Positions 1 to 8,261 of a DNA stretch of 23,265 nucleotides are shown here, piece after piece. A model generated the notes under the pieces. The model had not been told where the DNA came from, made no database searches, and saw nothing but the letters and a program-made list of their open reading frames with translations. Each line of letters begins with the position of its first letter. The first letter of the stretch is position 1. Source of the DNA: JBBQAA01 sp038276395 (GTDB lineage Bacteria > Actinomycetota > Thermoleophilia > Solirubrobacterales > Solirubrobacteraceae); contig JBBQAA010000085.1 of assembly GCA_038276395.1 (NCBI GenBank), positions 1-23,265 of the forward strand. The letters are read 5' to 3'. The position numbers were made by a program, and so were the translations under genes.

Positions 1-963
<963 letters not shown>

Positions 964-990
964 GCAGCGCCCCGCGCTGCACCGCTGTAC

Positions 991-1020
991 CGAGGGCCCG
1001 GCGGCGACGCCGGGCCCTCG
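991..1020 (+). terminator. groEL terminator hairpin
   Basis: Perfect 13-bp stem (991-1003 with 1008-1020) closed by a GCGA tetraloop, 27 bases after the groEL stop, followed by TCGTTCCCC. The stem is very GC-rich and the tail only weakly U-rich, as is common in high-GC genomes. Confidence 0.85.
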
Positions 1021-1039
1021 TCGTTCCCCGCCGCTCGCG

Positions 1040-1045
1040 TAGGCT
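1040..1045 (+). promoter_or_regulatory. Putative -10 box of the ABM gene (leaderless type)
   Basis: TAGGCT matches TANNNT and lies 8 nt before the ATG at 1054. No Shine-Dalgarno sequence is present between them, so the transcript may start at or just before the start codon. This is a pattern match only. Confidence 0.45.
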
Positions 1046-1053
1046 CCGGCGTC

Positions 1054-1344
1054 ATGAGCCAGGTCGCCGTCCTCGCCACGTTCACCGTCCACCCCGAGCA
1101 CGAGGAGGAGGCGCTCGCCGGCCTGCGCGACCTCGTCGAGCGCTCCAACGAGGAGGAGGGCTGCCTGCACTACGCGCTGCAGCGCCCGCGCGACCGCCCC
1201 GGCGAGCTCGTCATCATCGAGCGCTGGCGTTCGCAGGAGGACCTCGACGAGCACCTCCAGAAGCCCTACGTGGCGGAGGTCGGCCCGCTGGCCGAGAAGG
1301 TGCTCTCGGCGCCCCCTGAGATCCGCTTCTGCGACCCGGTCTAG
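1054..1344 (+). CDS. Antibiotic biosynthesis monooxygenase (ABM)-domain protein
   Basis: 96-residue protein made almost entirely of one ABM-type ferredoxin-like fold. Telling features are the N-terminal strand VAVLATFTVHPEHEEEAL, the conserved E-E-G-CLHYALQR segment, VIIERWRSQEDLDEHLQKPYV and a final strand. Family members form dimers and include quinol monooxygenases (YgiN type), haem-degrading enzymes and many of unknown substrate; nothing here fixes the substrate. The ATG at 1054 is supported by a TANNNT box 8 nt upstream and by the family's usual short N terminus. It is a single-gene unit between the groEL terminator and a non-coding stretch. Confidence 0.85.
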   Translation: MSQVAVLATFTVHPEHEEEALAGLRDLVERSNEEEGCLHYALQRPRDRPGELVIIERWRSQEDLDEHLQKPYVAEVGPLAEKVLSAPPEIRFCDPV

Positions 1345-1560
1345 GGGATTTCGGGCGCTCGCAGGGACTCGGGCCACGAAGCAATCAAGGACGAGGCCGC
1401 GAGGCAAGGGGGACGGGCGCCGGAGCCTCGCGCCGGCTGTCGCTCAAGAGCCCCTCCAGGGGCCAAAATGCTGCAGCCGCGCGCACCCCAACCACCGCGT
1501 CCGCGTCCCGTTCCTCCCGTCCCGCTCCGACGCGAGCGCGGTGGGGCTCGGCTCAAACGG
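1345..1560. other. Non-coding gap with one small hairpin
   Basis: Convergent gap between the ABM gene and the broken EAL gene. A short hairpin, GCCCC-TCCA-GGGGC at 1450-1463, is followed on the minus strand by TCTT and could weakly end the EAL transcript. I see no convincing gene in the rest; the short open frames here lack coding character and family motifs. Confidence 0.45.
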
Positions 1561-2659
1561 CTACGGCAGCCACTCCGGCGGCTTCAATCTCGGCGCGGGG
1601 ATCGTCATCGAGATCATCGGAACCGCGCTGCAGAGGACCGGCGCGAACCGCTGCTCCGGCGCCCGGTCGAGCGCGCGCAGGGCCACGCGGGGAAGCTCGT
1701 CCTCGGCCTGGACGCACAGGACCTCGGCCCGGGCGTGGCCGGTGCCGTTCTCGCCGTACAGCACCGCCACGGGGCGCTCGGCGTCGTCGTACTCGACGAT
1801 GCACGCGTAGGCGCGCTCGGGCCCCGCTCGGCGGCGTCCCGGCCCGGGCGAGGCCCGCCCCCTCCGCGAGGTCGCGCGCGGTCTGCGCGGCGACCACGCG
1901 GTCGAGATTGCGGATCGTGCGCGCGAGGGCGGGCGTCAGGTGGCTCATCTGCGGCCCCGGGCGACCGAGCAGATAGCCCTGGGCGAGCGGAACATCGAGG
2001 CGCGCGAGCGAGGCGAGCTCGGCGCCGTGCTCGATCCCTCGGCCACGACGGCGGCGTCGAGCTCCGAGGCCAGCGCGCCGATGGCGCTGACCGCCGCGGC
2101 GCGGCGCGGCTCCCGGTGGAGGTTGGCGACGAGCGAGCGGTCGAGCTTGACGAAGTCCGGGGAGAGCGCCAGCACGTGGCGGAGGCTGGCGTAGCCCGCG
2201 CCGGTGTCGTCGACGGCGACGAGCGCGCCCGCCGCGCGCACGGGCCGGAGCGCCGCTTCGAGCGCGCCGTAGTCGGCCACCTTGGTCTGCTCGGTGACCT
2301 CGAGCACGACCCGGCTGAGGTCGCCGGCGGCGGCGAAGATCTCCGCGAGCTCGGGGGACAGCACCGCCTCGGGGCCACGTTCAGGGAGAGGAAGCAATCG
2401 CGCGGGAGCTCGCGGCCGGCGGCCAGGGCGCGGCGGACGACCTCGGCCTCGAGCGTCGCGCTCATCCCGTGCTCGGCCGCCGCGGCGAACCAGGAGGCCG
2501 TCGAGGGCGGGGCGCCCTCCGCGTCAGCGCCTCATAGCCGCAGACCCGGCCCCGCGCTAGGTCGACGATGGGCTGGAAGGCCAGGCGGAGCGCCCCCGGG
2601 CGCGCGCAGGCGTCCTCCAGCGCGGCCGGCCAGTCCGTGGCGTACTCCAGCTGCTCCAC
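1561..2659 (-). pseudogene. EAL-domain c-di-GMP phosphodiesterase, frameshifted
   Basis: Reading down the minus strand, an EAL domain is split over successive frames. Frame 1 (from about 2659) has AFQPIVDLARGRVCGYEALTR with the EAL signature. A second (to about 2380) has SATLEAEVVRRAL and FLSLNV. A third (to about 2037) has VVLEVTEQT, DDTGAGYASL, FVKLDRSL and VVAEG. A fourth continues as IEHGAEL and LAQGYLLGRPGP. A last frame gives AYACIVEYDD and ends at 1561. Restoring one base near 2521, 2378, 2038, 1840 and 1822 would give one uninterrupted protein of about 365 residues, with EAL catalytic motifs followed by an unassigned 125-residue C-terminal domain. The gene opens 45 bp after the citrate synthase stop on the same strand and was probably cotranscribed with it. 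Either a true pseudogene or a stretch of base-calling errors. Confidence 0.8.
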
Positions 2660-2704
2660 CCTCCGGATCGGCCGCAGCGGGCCGATGCTGAACCGCCGAG
2701 GCAG

Positions 2705-3796
2705 CTACCCGACGTCGGCGAGCGCGCGCGGGGCGGGGCCGACGTACTTTGCGGTCGGGCGGATGAGCCGGCCCTCCCGCTGCTGCTCGAGGATGTGGGC
2801 CGACCAGCCCGCCACCCGCGCGCAGGTGAACATCGAGGTGAAGAGCTCGGGCGGGATCTCCGCGTAGTCGAGCACGACCGCCGACCAGAACTCGACGTTC
2901 GTGGCCAGCACCCGGTCGGGCTGGCGCACCTTGAGCTCGGCCAGCGCCGCGCGCTCGAGGTCCTCGGCCACCCCGGCGCGGCGCGCGCCGATCTCCTTGG
3001 CGGTCCGGCGCAGCACCCGGGCGCGCGGGTCCTCGGCGCGGTAGACGCGGTGCCCGAATCCCATGAGGCGCTCGCCGCGGTCGAGCAGCGCCTTGACGTA
3101 GCGGTCGGCGTCGCCCTCCTGCTCGACCTCGTCGAGCATCTTCAGCACCCGCGAGGGCGCGCCCCCGTGCAGCGGGCCGGAGAGGGCACCCACGGCGCCG
3201 GAGAGGGCGGCGGCGACGTCGGCGCCGGTCGAGGTGATGACCCGCGCGGTGAAGGTCGAGGCGTTCATGCCGTGCTCGGCGGCGGAGATCCAGTAGGCGT
3301 CGATGGCCTTGACGTGATCCGGGTTCGCCTCCCCGCGCCAGCGGATGACGAAGCGCTCGGGGATCGAGCGCGCGTCGTCGATCACGCGCTGGGGGACCGG
3401 CGGCTGCCCGAGGCCGCGCGCGGACTGGGCGACGAAGGACAGCGCCATGACCGAGGCGCGGGCGAGGTCGTCGCGCGCCTCCTCCTCAGAGATGTCGATG
3501 ACCTGGCCAAGGCCCCACTCGGGGGCGAGCTGGGCGAGTGCGGCCTGCACGTCGACGCGCGGGTCACCCGAGCGCCAGTTCAGCGCGTGGGGCTCGGCCG
3601 GCGGGAGGCCGGGCTGCAGCGTGCCGTCCACGAGCAGGCCCCAGACCTGCTCGAAGGGGACGTTCCCCACGAGCTCCTCGATGTTCACGCCGCGGTAGCG
3701 AAGCGCGCCGCCCTCCTTGTCCGGCTCGGCGATCTCCGTGGCGAAGGCCACGACGCCCTCGAGGCCGGACTGAACTCCATCAACGGTCGCGCTCAT
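2705..3796 (-). CDS. gltA: Citrate synthase (short, type-2-like form)
   Basis: 363-residue enzyme condensing oxaloacetate and acetyl-CoA to citrate, the entry step of the TCA cycle. Motifs: AAEHGMNAST near residue 175, PLHGGAP with active-site His210, MGFGHRVYR with active-site His249, and NVEFWSAVVLDY. The last motif usually reads NVDF..S with the catalytic Asp; here the position is Glu302. Length fits the short Gram-positive-type synthases rather than the 430-residue proteobacterial type. The ATG at 3796 was chosen because the family N terminus (GLEGVVAFATEI..) follows, and because TACCCT lies exactly 7 nt upstream; longer upstream open frame is antisense to the amidase. Divergent from the amidase by 24 bp. 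A methylcitrate synthase role cannot be excluded by motif alone. Confidence 0.93.
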   Translation of the reverse strand: MSATVDGVQSGLEGVVAFATEIAEPDKEGGALRYRGVNIEELVGNVPFEQVWGLLVDGTLQPGLPPAEPHALNWRSGDPRVDVQAALAQLAPEWGLGQVIDISEEEARDDLARASVMALSFVAQSARGLGQPPVPQRVIDDARSIPERFVIRWRGEANPDHVKAIDAYWISAAEHGMNASTFTARVITSTGADVAAALSGAVGALSGPLHGGAPSRVLKMLDEVEQEGDADRYVKALLDRGERLMGFGHRVYRAEDPRARVLRRTAKEIGARRAGVAEDLERAALAELKVRQPDRVLATNVEFWSAVVLDYAEIPPELFTSMFTCARVAGWSAHILEQQREGRLIRPTAKYVGPAPRALADVG

Positions 3797-3820
3797 GGCG
3801 CCCAGGGTACGCTCTGCGCC
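3797..3820. promoter_or_regulatory. Bidirectional promoter with overlapping -10 boxes
   Basis: The whole gap between the divergent citrate synthase and amidase start codons is 24 bp. TACGCT on plus (3808-3813) lies 7 nt before the TTG at 3821. TACCCT on minus (3809-3804) lies 7 nt before the ATG at 3796. The two hexamers share the central TA at 3808-3809. There is no room for Shine-Dalgarno sequences, which suggests two leaderless transcripts from one symmetrical core. Confidence 0.6.
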
Positions 3821-5245
3821 TTGGAGGAGCTGCTCGTCAAGCCCGCGCTCGAGCTGGCCGCGCTCGTGCGCGCCGGGGACGTGAGTGCGCGCGAGCTGAC
3901 CGAGGCCGCGCTGCGCCGCATCGACGCCGACGCCGACGGCCTGAATGCCTTCACCCACGTCGACGCCGAGGGCGCCCTGGCCGCCGCCGACGCGATCGGC
4001 CCGGGGGACGAGCGGCCGTTCGCCGGTGTGCCCACCGCGATCAAGGGCAACCGCGCCGTGGCGGGCTGGCCGCTCAACTTCAGCGCCGCGCTCTTCGGCG
4101 ACTTCGTCGCCACCGAGGACGCGTTCCTCGTGCGCCGCCTGCGCGACGCGGGCTTCGTCCTCACCGGCCAGACGACGCTGCCCGAGTACGGGATCCTGCC
4201 CACGACGGAGACCGTACGCTTCGGCGAGACCCGCAACCCGTGGGATCGCGACCGCACCCCCGGCGGCTCCTCGGGCGGGGCGGGCGCGGCGGTCGCGGGC
4301 GGTCTCCTCCCCATCGCCCACGGCAACGACGGCGGCGGCTCGACGCGGATCCCCGCCGCCTGCTGCGGCCTCGTCGGGCTGAAGGGCCAGCGCGGGCGGG
4401 TCTCGCAGGGACCGATCATCGGCGACAACCTCCTGACCGTCGACGGGATGCTCACCCGCACGGTGGCCGACGCCGCGGCGACGCTCGACCTCCTCGCCGG
4501 GATGGAGCCGGGGGACGCCACGTGGGCGCCGCCCCCCTCCGTCCCCTTCGCCGAGGCGGCGGGCGCCGAGCCCGGGCGGCTGCGCATCGCCGCCTCGACG
4601 ACGACCCCGCTCGAGGGAGGCACGGCGGACGCGGAGTCCGAGCGCGCCTACCGCGCCGGCCTCGATCTCCTAGTCGAGCTCGGCCACGAGGTCGAGGAGA
4701 TCGAGGCGCCCTGGCAGCTCCCCGGCCTGCTCGAGCTGTTCTCCGCCTCCTTCGGCCCGATGGTCGCCTCCCAGATCGCCCTCGGTGCCCAGATCGCCGA
4801 CCGGGAGCCGACGGCGGAGGACATGGAGCCGCTCTCGTGGTTCCTGTGGGAGGCAGGGCAGCAGCTCCCCTCCATCACCTACATCGTCCTGCAGGAGCAG
4901 CTCAAGGGCTTCGGCCGCCGCCTCATCTCCGAGCTCGCGCCCTACGACGCGATCCTCACCCCCGCGCTGGCCGAGCGCCCACCGGAGATCGGGACGATGA
5001 ACGGGATGCTCCCCGACCCGCAGGACACCTTCGCGCGCTCGGGCGCGTTCACGCCCTACACGGCGATCGCCAACGTCACGGGCCAGCCCGCGATCTCGCT
5101 CCCGCTCGAGCACGGCGAGGACGGCCTGCCCTCGGGCATCCAGCTCATCGGGCGACCGGCCGAGGAGGGTGCCCTCCTCGCCCTCGCCGCCCAGGTCGAG
5201 GCCGCGCGGCCGTGGGCCGAGCGGCGACCCCCACAACAGAGCTAG
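3821..5245 (+). CDS. Amidase signature-family hydrolase
   Basis: 474-residue member of the amidase signature family, hydrolysing a carboxamide through a Ser-cisSer-Lys triad. The triad is visible: Lys75 in PTAIKGN, the GGSSGG loop with Ser150/151, and nucleophile Ser174 in NDGGGSTRIPAACCGLVGLK. Spacing between the two serines matches the family. The C-terminal part has PAISLPL..GLPSGIQLIGRP, also typical. The context is not a gatCAB operon, so this is more likely a stand-alone amidase of unknown substrate than GatA. The TTG start at 3821 is chosen because TANNNT lies 7 nt upstream and the protein begins at the usual family position; upstream codons in frame are antisense to citrate synthase. 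mscL follows after 9 bp. Confidence 0.9.
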   Translation: MEELLVKPALELAALVRAGDVSARELTEAALRRIDADADGLNAFTHVDAEGALAAADAIGPGDERPFAGVPTAIKGNRAVAGWPLNFSAALFGDFVATEDAFLVRRLRDAGFVLTGQTTLPEYGILPTTETVRFGETRNPWDRDRTPGGSSGGAGAAVAGGLLPIAHGNDGGGSTRIPAACCGLVGLKGQRGRVSQGPIIGDNLLTVDGMLTRTVADAAATLDLLAGMEPGDATWAPPPSVPFAEAAGAEPGRLRIAASTTTPLEGGTADAESERAYRAGLDLLVELGHEVEEIEAPWQLPGLLELFSASFGPMVASQIALGAQIADREPTAEDMEPLSWFLWEAGQQLPSITYIVLQEQLKGFGRRLISELAPYDAILTPALAERPPEIGTMNGMLPDPQDTFARSGAFTPYTAIANVTGQPAISLPLEHGEDGLPSGIQLIGRPAEEGALLALAAQVEAARPWAERRPPQQS

Positions 5246-5249
5246 GAGG
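5244..5249 (+). promoter_or_regulatory. Strong Shine-Dalgarno before a GTC codon (mscL)
   Basis: AGGAGG overlaps the amidase stop codon and ends 5 nt before GTC at 5255. It marks the translation start of mscL even though no ATG, GTG or TTG is found there. Confidence 0.75.
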
Positions 5250-5254
5250 CAGCG

Positions 5255-5665
5255 GTCTTCAAGGAGTTCCGGCAGTTCATCCTGCGCGGCAACCTCGTCG
5301 ACCTCGCTGTCGCCGTCGTCATCGGCGCGGCCTTCGGCGCCGTCGTCAGCGCACTCGTGGCCGACATCATCACGCCGATCATCGCCGCCATCGGGGGCAA
5401 GCCGGACTTCGGCGCGCTCACGTTCACGATCGGCAAGGGCACCTTCCGCTACGGCGACTTCCTCAACGTGCTCCTGTCGTTCCTGATCATCGCCGCGGTC
5501 GTCTTCTTCTTCGTCGTGCGCCCCGTCAACGCGCTGCTCGAGCGCTTCCGCCCCGAGCCTGCGGTGGACAGGGAGACCCGAGAGTGCCCCGAGTGCCTCT
5601 CGGACATCCCCATGGCGGCGCGGCGCTGCTCCTTCTGCACGTCGGAGGTCGGGGCGGCGTCCTGA
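5255..5665 (+). CDS. mscL: Large-conductance mechanosensitive channel MscL, non-standard GTC start
   Basis: About 136 residues. MscL is a pentameric membrane channel that opens under high membrane tension to release solutes on osmotic downshock. The N-terminal amphipathic helix FKEFRQFILRGN leads into TM1 (VDLAVAVVIGAAFGAVVSALV) and the periplasmic loop ADIITPII..GKPDFGAL. TM2 is FLNVLLSFLIIAAVVFFFVV, and the C-terminal tail has a four-Cys zinc-ribbon-like motif, CPECLSDIP..RCSFC, seen in many actinobacterial MscLs. Homology begins at V-FKEFRQF, where this family has Met, but the codon is GTC. The first usable GTG in frame (5357) would remove all of TM1. Placed 9 bp after the amidase, in the same frame, so probably cotranscribed. 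Ends 9 bp from the convergent epimerase-like gene. Confidence 0.88.
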   Translation, partial: VFKEFRQFILRGNLVDLAVAVVIGAAFGAVVSALVADIITPIIAAIGGKPDFGALTFTIGKGTFRYGDFLNVLLSFLIIAAVVFFFVVRPVNALLERFRPEPAVDRETRECPECLSDIPMAARRCSFCTSEVGAAS

Positions 5666-5674
5666 CCCGGCGGG

Positions 5675-6553
5675 CTACGCGGCGGCGCCGAGCACCGCGG
5701 CCATCGCGCGGGGAGAGACGCCGAGGGCCTCGGCGTCGGCCGTGCCGCGCCGGGCGGTCATCGAGAGCTGCAGGAGATCGACCTCGTCCGGCGTGGCCGG
5801 CGCCGCCGGGCCGAGCAGGACCTCGGCGGCGCGCAGGCCCGGACCGACGAGCGCGAGGGGCACGCGCACGAGCGGCCGCCGCCGGCCGAAGGCGCGGACG
5901 GCCAGCCGGACGATCGCCTCGTGGGAGAGCGTGTCGGGCCCGGCCAGCTCGTGGCGCTCCCCGCCGTCCGCGCGCGCGAGCGCGGCGAGGACGCAGTCGG
6001 CCGCGTCCTCGGCCCAGATCGGCTGAAAGAGCGCCGATCCGCTGCCCGGGACGGTCATGACGGGCGCGAGCGCCAGGCGCTCGAGCAGCGTCAGGTAAGG
6101 ATCCCCGGGCGAGTAGAGGATCGAGGGCGCGAAGACCGTGGCGCGCAGCCCGGACTCCCGCACGGCGCGCTCGGCCAGCGCCTTGGCCCGCAGGAAGCGC
6201 AGGGGCGCGTGGGGCGCCGCCTCGAGCGAGGAGAAGAAGACGAAGCGCTCGGCCCCCGCGCGCTCGGCGGCGCGGACGAGCCGCCAGGTGGCGACGCCGT
6301 TCAGCTCCTCGATCGAGCCGCGCGGCTGATCGCGCAGCGAGGCGGCGAGGTGGATGACCGTGTCGACGCCGCGCAGGGCGTGGCGGAAGGACGCCGGGTC
6401 GGCCAGGTCCCCGAGCGCGATCTGCACGCGGACGCGCTCGACCCCCAGGCGGCGCGGGTCCCGGACCAGGCAGCGGACGTCCTCCCCCCGCGCCGTGAGC
6501 CGGGCCAGTAGGGCCTTGCCCAGCGTTCCCGTGGCACCCGTGAGGAGGATCAC
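5675..6553 (-). CDS. NAD(P)-binding epimerase/NmrA-like protein
   Basis: 292-residue atypical short-chain dehydrogenase/reductase with an N-terminal Rossmann fold. TGATGTLG at residues 5-12 is the dinucleotide-binding glycine motif, followed by CLVRDPRRL and DLADPASFRHALRGVDTVIHLAAS. The family includes NmrA-like regulators and NDUFA9-like (complex I 39 kDa) proteins that act on ubiquinone or sugar precursors. The classical YxxxK catalytic pair is not obvious, so a sensor, assembly or binding role is as likely as a reductase. GTG at 6553 was chosen because TAGCGT lies exactly 7 nt upstream and the glycine motif starts at the expected place. Divergent from the ferredoxin gene. Substrate unknown. 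Confidence 0.85.
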   Translation of the reverse strand: MILLTGATGTLGKALLARLTARGEDVRCLVRDPRRLGVERVRVQIALGDLADPASFRHALRGVDTVIHLAASLRDQPRGSIEELNGVATWRLVRAAERAGAERFVFFSSLEAAPHAPLRFLRAKALAERAVRESGLRATVFAPSILYSPGDPYLTLLERLALAPVMTVPGSGSALFQPIWAEDAADCVLAALARADGGERHELAGPDTLSHEAIVRLAVRAFGRRRPLVRVPLALVGPGLRAAEVLLGPAAPATPDEVDLLQLSMTARRGTADAEALGVSPRAMAAVLGAAA

Positions 6554-6560
6554 AGGGCGA

Positions 6561-6566
6561 ACGCTA
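6561..6566 (-). promoter_or_regulatory. -10 box of the epimerase-like gene
   Basis: TAGCGT on the minus strand, exactly 7 nt before the GTG at 6553, with no Shine-Dalgarno sequence; leaderless type. Confidence 0.5.
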
Positions 6567-6615
6567 CCCGGGCGAGGCCGCTCCGGCGGCGACGCGGCGC
6601 CCGGAAACCGCGCGG

Positions 6616-6621
6616 TACCAT
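6616..6621 (+). promoter_or_regulatory. -10 box of the ferredoxin gene
   Basis: TACCAT, 9 nt before the ATG at 6631, inside GGTACCAT; no Shine-Dalgarno sequence between it and the start codon. Confidence 0.45.
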
Positions 6622-6630
6622 GCGCCGCCC

Positions 6631-6903
6631 ATGGCCTACGTGATCGCTGAACCCTGCATCGGACAGAAGGACAACTCCTGCGTCGAGGTCTGCCCCGTCG
6701 ACTGCATCCATCCGACCCCGGACGAGCCTGACTACGACAAGGTCGAGATGCTCTACATCGATCCGGAGGAGTGCATCGACTGCGACGCCTGCGTCGAGGC
6801 GTGCCCGGTGGACGCCTGCTTCGCCGAGGATCAGCTTCCCGAGGAGTGGCAGAAGTACACGCAGATCAACCTGGACTACTTCGCCAGCGCGGGCGGCTCC
6901 TGA
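6631..6903 (+). CDS. fdxA: 7Fe ferredoxin ([3Fe-4S][4Fe-4S])
   Basis: 90-residue soluble electron carrier. Cys9, Cys17, Cys21 and Cys48, Cys51, Cys54, Cys58 have the spacing of Azotobacter-type 7Fe ferredoxins: C9/C17/C58 would hold the [3Fe-4S] cluster and C21/C48/C51/C54 the [4Fe-4S] cluster. The second motif of the first half is CVEVCPVDCI, and two further cysteines (25, 63) are present. In actinobacteria such ferredoxins feed electrons to cytochromes P450 and other oxidoreductases; the partner is not identifiable here. Short length, ATG start and strongly acidic composition fit the family well. It stands alone, divergent from the epimerase-like gene and convergent with mrp. Confidence 0.95.
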   Translation: MAYVIAEPCIGQKDNSCVEVCPVDCIHPTPDEPDYDKVEMLYIDPEECIDCDACVEACPVDACFAEDQLPEEWQKYTQINLDYFASAGGS

Positions 6904-6934
6904 GCCGCCGCCTCAGGGTGGATCCAGGTCGTGT

Positions 6935-6980
6935 TGACCGGCACGGGTCATGAATGGCGATTCAGCCGCGGTAAGCGCGG
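6935..6980. terminator. Two small hairpins in a convergent gap
   Basis: Between the ferredoxin and mrp stops lie TGACC/GGTCA (6935-6950) and CCGCG-GTAAG-CGCGG (6966-6980). Neither has a clear U tract. They may help end both converging transcripts, but support is weak. Confidence 0.35.
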
Positions 6981-7014
6981 TCAGATCACCACTCGATCCG
7001 ACGAGCGGGCGTCC

Positions 7015-8172
7015 TCAGCCCGCCATCGGTAGCGACATCCCCGTCGGTGCCTGCAGTATCGGCAGGACGGGGTTCGCGGCGGGCGGGGGCGCGAGCGCCT
7101 CGAGGCCGCGCGCGGCGTGGCGGATGGCCTGGGCGGCCGGATCGTCCGGGTCGGAGAGCACGAGGGGGAAGCCCGCGTCGGACTGGGCACGCAGCGGCAT
7201 CGTCAAAGGCACCTTGCCGAGCAGCGGCACGTTCAGCTCGTCGGCCAGAAGCTGCCCACCGCCCTCGCCGAAGATCGGGAAGCGCTCGCCCCCCGGCGTG
7301 ACGAAGCCGGACATGTTCTCGACGACCCCGCACACCTCGAGCTTGACCTTGGCCGCCATCTCCGCCGAGCGCCGGGCGACCTTCTGCGCCGCGGCCTGCG
7401 GCGTCGTAACGATGAGGAACTGCGCGTCGGGCAGGAGCTGGGCGAGCGTCATCGACACGTCGCCCGTACCCGGCGGGAGGTCGACGAGCAGGAAGTCGAG
7501 CGCGCCCCAGGCGACGTCCTCGAGGAACTGCTGGAGCGCCTTGTGGAGCATCGGCCCGCGCCACACGACGGCCGAGTCCTCCTCGAGGAAGAAGCCGATC
7601 GACATGACCTTGACGCCGCCCGCCGCCTCGTGGGGGACGATCTTCCGCTCGGCGGTGACCTTCGGCCGCTCGGCGCCGAGGCCGAGCATCCGCGGCTGGG
7701 AGTAGCCCCACACGTCGGCGTCGAGCACGCCGACCCGCTTCTCGCTCGCGGCCAGCGCGGCGGCGAGGTTGGCGGTCAGGGTCGACTTGCCCACGCCGCC
7801 CTTCCCCGAGCCGATGCAGATCACGTTCTGGACCTCGGCCAGCGCGCCGCTCGGCAGCGGCCCGCCCCGGCCGAGCTTGCGCTGCAGCGCGCCCTTCTGC
7901 TCGGCGGTGAGCACGTCGAAGGAGACGTTGACCGCCTGCACGCCGCCGCCGAGGCCCTTGACCGCATCAGCGACGCCCGTCTGGAAGTGCGAGCGGATCG
8001 GGCAGCCCGGGGTCGTCAGCGAGACCATGACGTCGACCACGCCCGTCGGGTGCGCCGCGATCGAGCGGACCATGTCGAGCTCGACGATGTCCTTATGGAG
8101 CTCGGGATCGACGACGGCGCGCAGGGCCTCGCGGATCTCCGCCTCGGTGGGCATGGTGGCGGTCGGCGGCAT
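7015..8172 (-). CDS. mrp: Mrp/ApbC-family iron-sulfur cluster carrier ATPase
   Basis: 385-residue P-loop protein that binds and transfers Fe-S clusters to target apoproteins. Residues about 8-80 form a MIP18/DUF59 domain (EIREALRAVVDPEL..DIVELDMV..TTPGCPI). The deviant Walker A is GSGKGGVGKST at about 119-129, followed by GVLDADVWGYSQPRML, VWRGPMLHKALQQF, LLVDLPPGTGDVSMTL and VVENMSGFVTPGG. Where many Mrp proteins have a CxxC after VVENMS, this one has TPGG; I recall the same loss in other actinobacterial Mrp. ATG at 8172 (CATACT box 6 nt upstream) is preferred over the in-frame ATG at 8154. The far longer upstream open frame crosses a terminator and is not real. Confidence 0.93.
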   Translation of the reverse strand: MPPTATMPTEAEIREALRAVVDPELHKDIVELDMVRSIAAHPTGVVDVMVSLTTPGCPIRSHFQTGVADAVKGLGGGVQAVNVSFDVLTAEQKGALQRKLGRGGPLPSGALAEVQNVICIGSGKGGVGKSTLTANLAAALAASEKRVGVLDADVWGYSQPRMLGLGAERPKVTAERKIVPHEAAGGVKVMSIGFFLEEDSAVVWRGPMLHKALQQFLEDVAWGALDFLLVDLPPGTGDVSMTLAQLLPDAQFLIVTTPQAAAQKVARRSAEMAAKVKLEVCGVVENMSGFVTPGGERFPIFGEGGGQLLADELNVPLLGKVPLTMPLRAQSDAGFPLVLSDPDDPAAQAIRHAARGLEALAPPPAANPVLPILQAPTGMSLPMAG

Positions 8173-8178
8173 GGGTCC

Positions 8179-8184
8179 AGTATG
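8179..8184 (-). promoter_or_regulatory. Putative -10 box of mrp
   Basis: CATACT on the minus strand (5 of 6 to TATAAT-like spacing of A and T), 6 nt before the ATG at 8172; no Shine-Dalgarno sequence. Confidence 0.35.
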
Positions 8185-8261
8185 CGAAACGGGAGCCGGT
8201 CCGGTGTCAGCCGAGTGTGCCGCGCTCGGGACGCCTCGGGGCACGCACCGATCCCCAAAGC

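Noticed and set aside
5243..5245. TAG readthrough producing an amidase-MscL fusion
   Set aside because: A perfect Shine-Dalgarno at the junction signals re-initiation, and one in three adjacent genes share a frame by chance. A fusion would also place a soluble enzyme on a channel N terminus that must be free.
3538..6060. 840-codon plus-strand frame over the amidase and mscL
   Set aside because: Arg/Pro-rich shadow frame with no motifs; it overlaps three well-supported genes.
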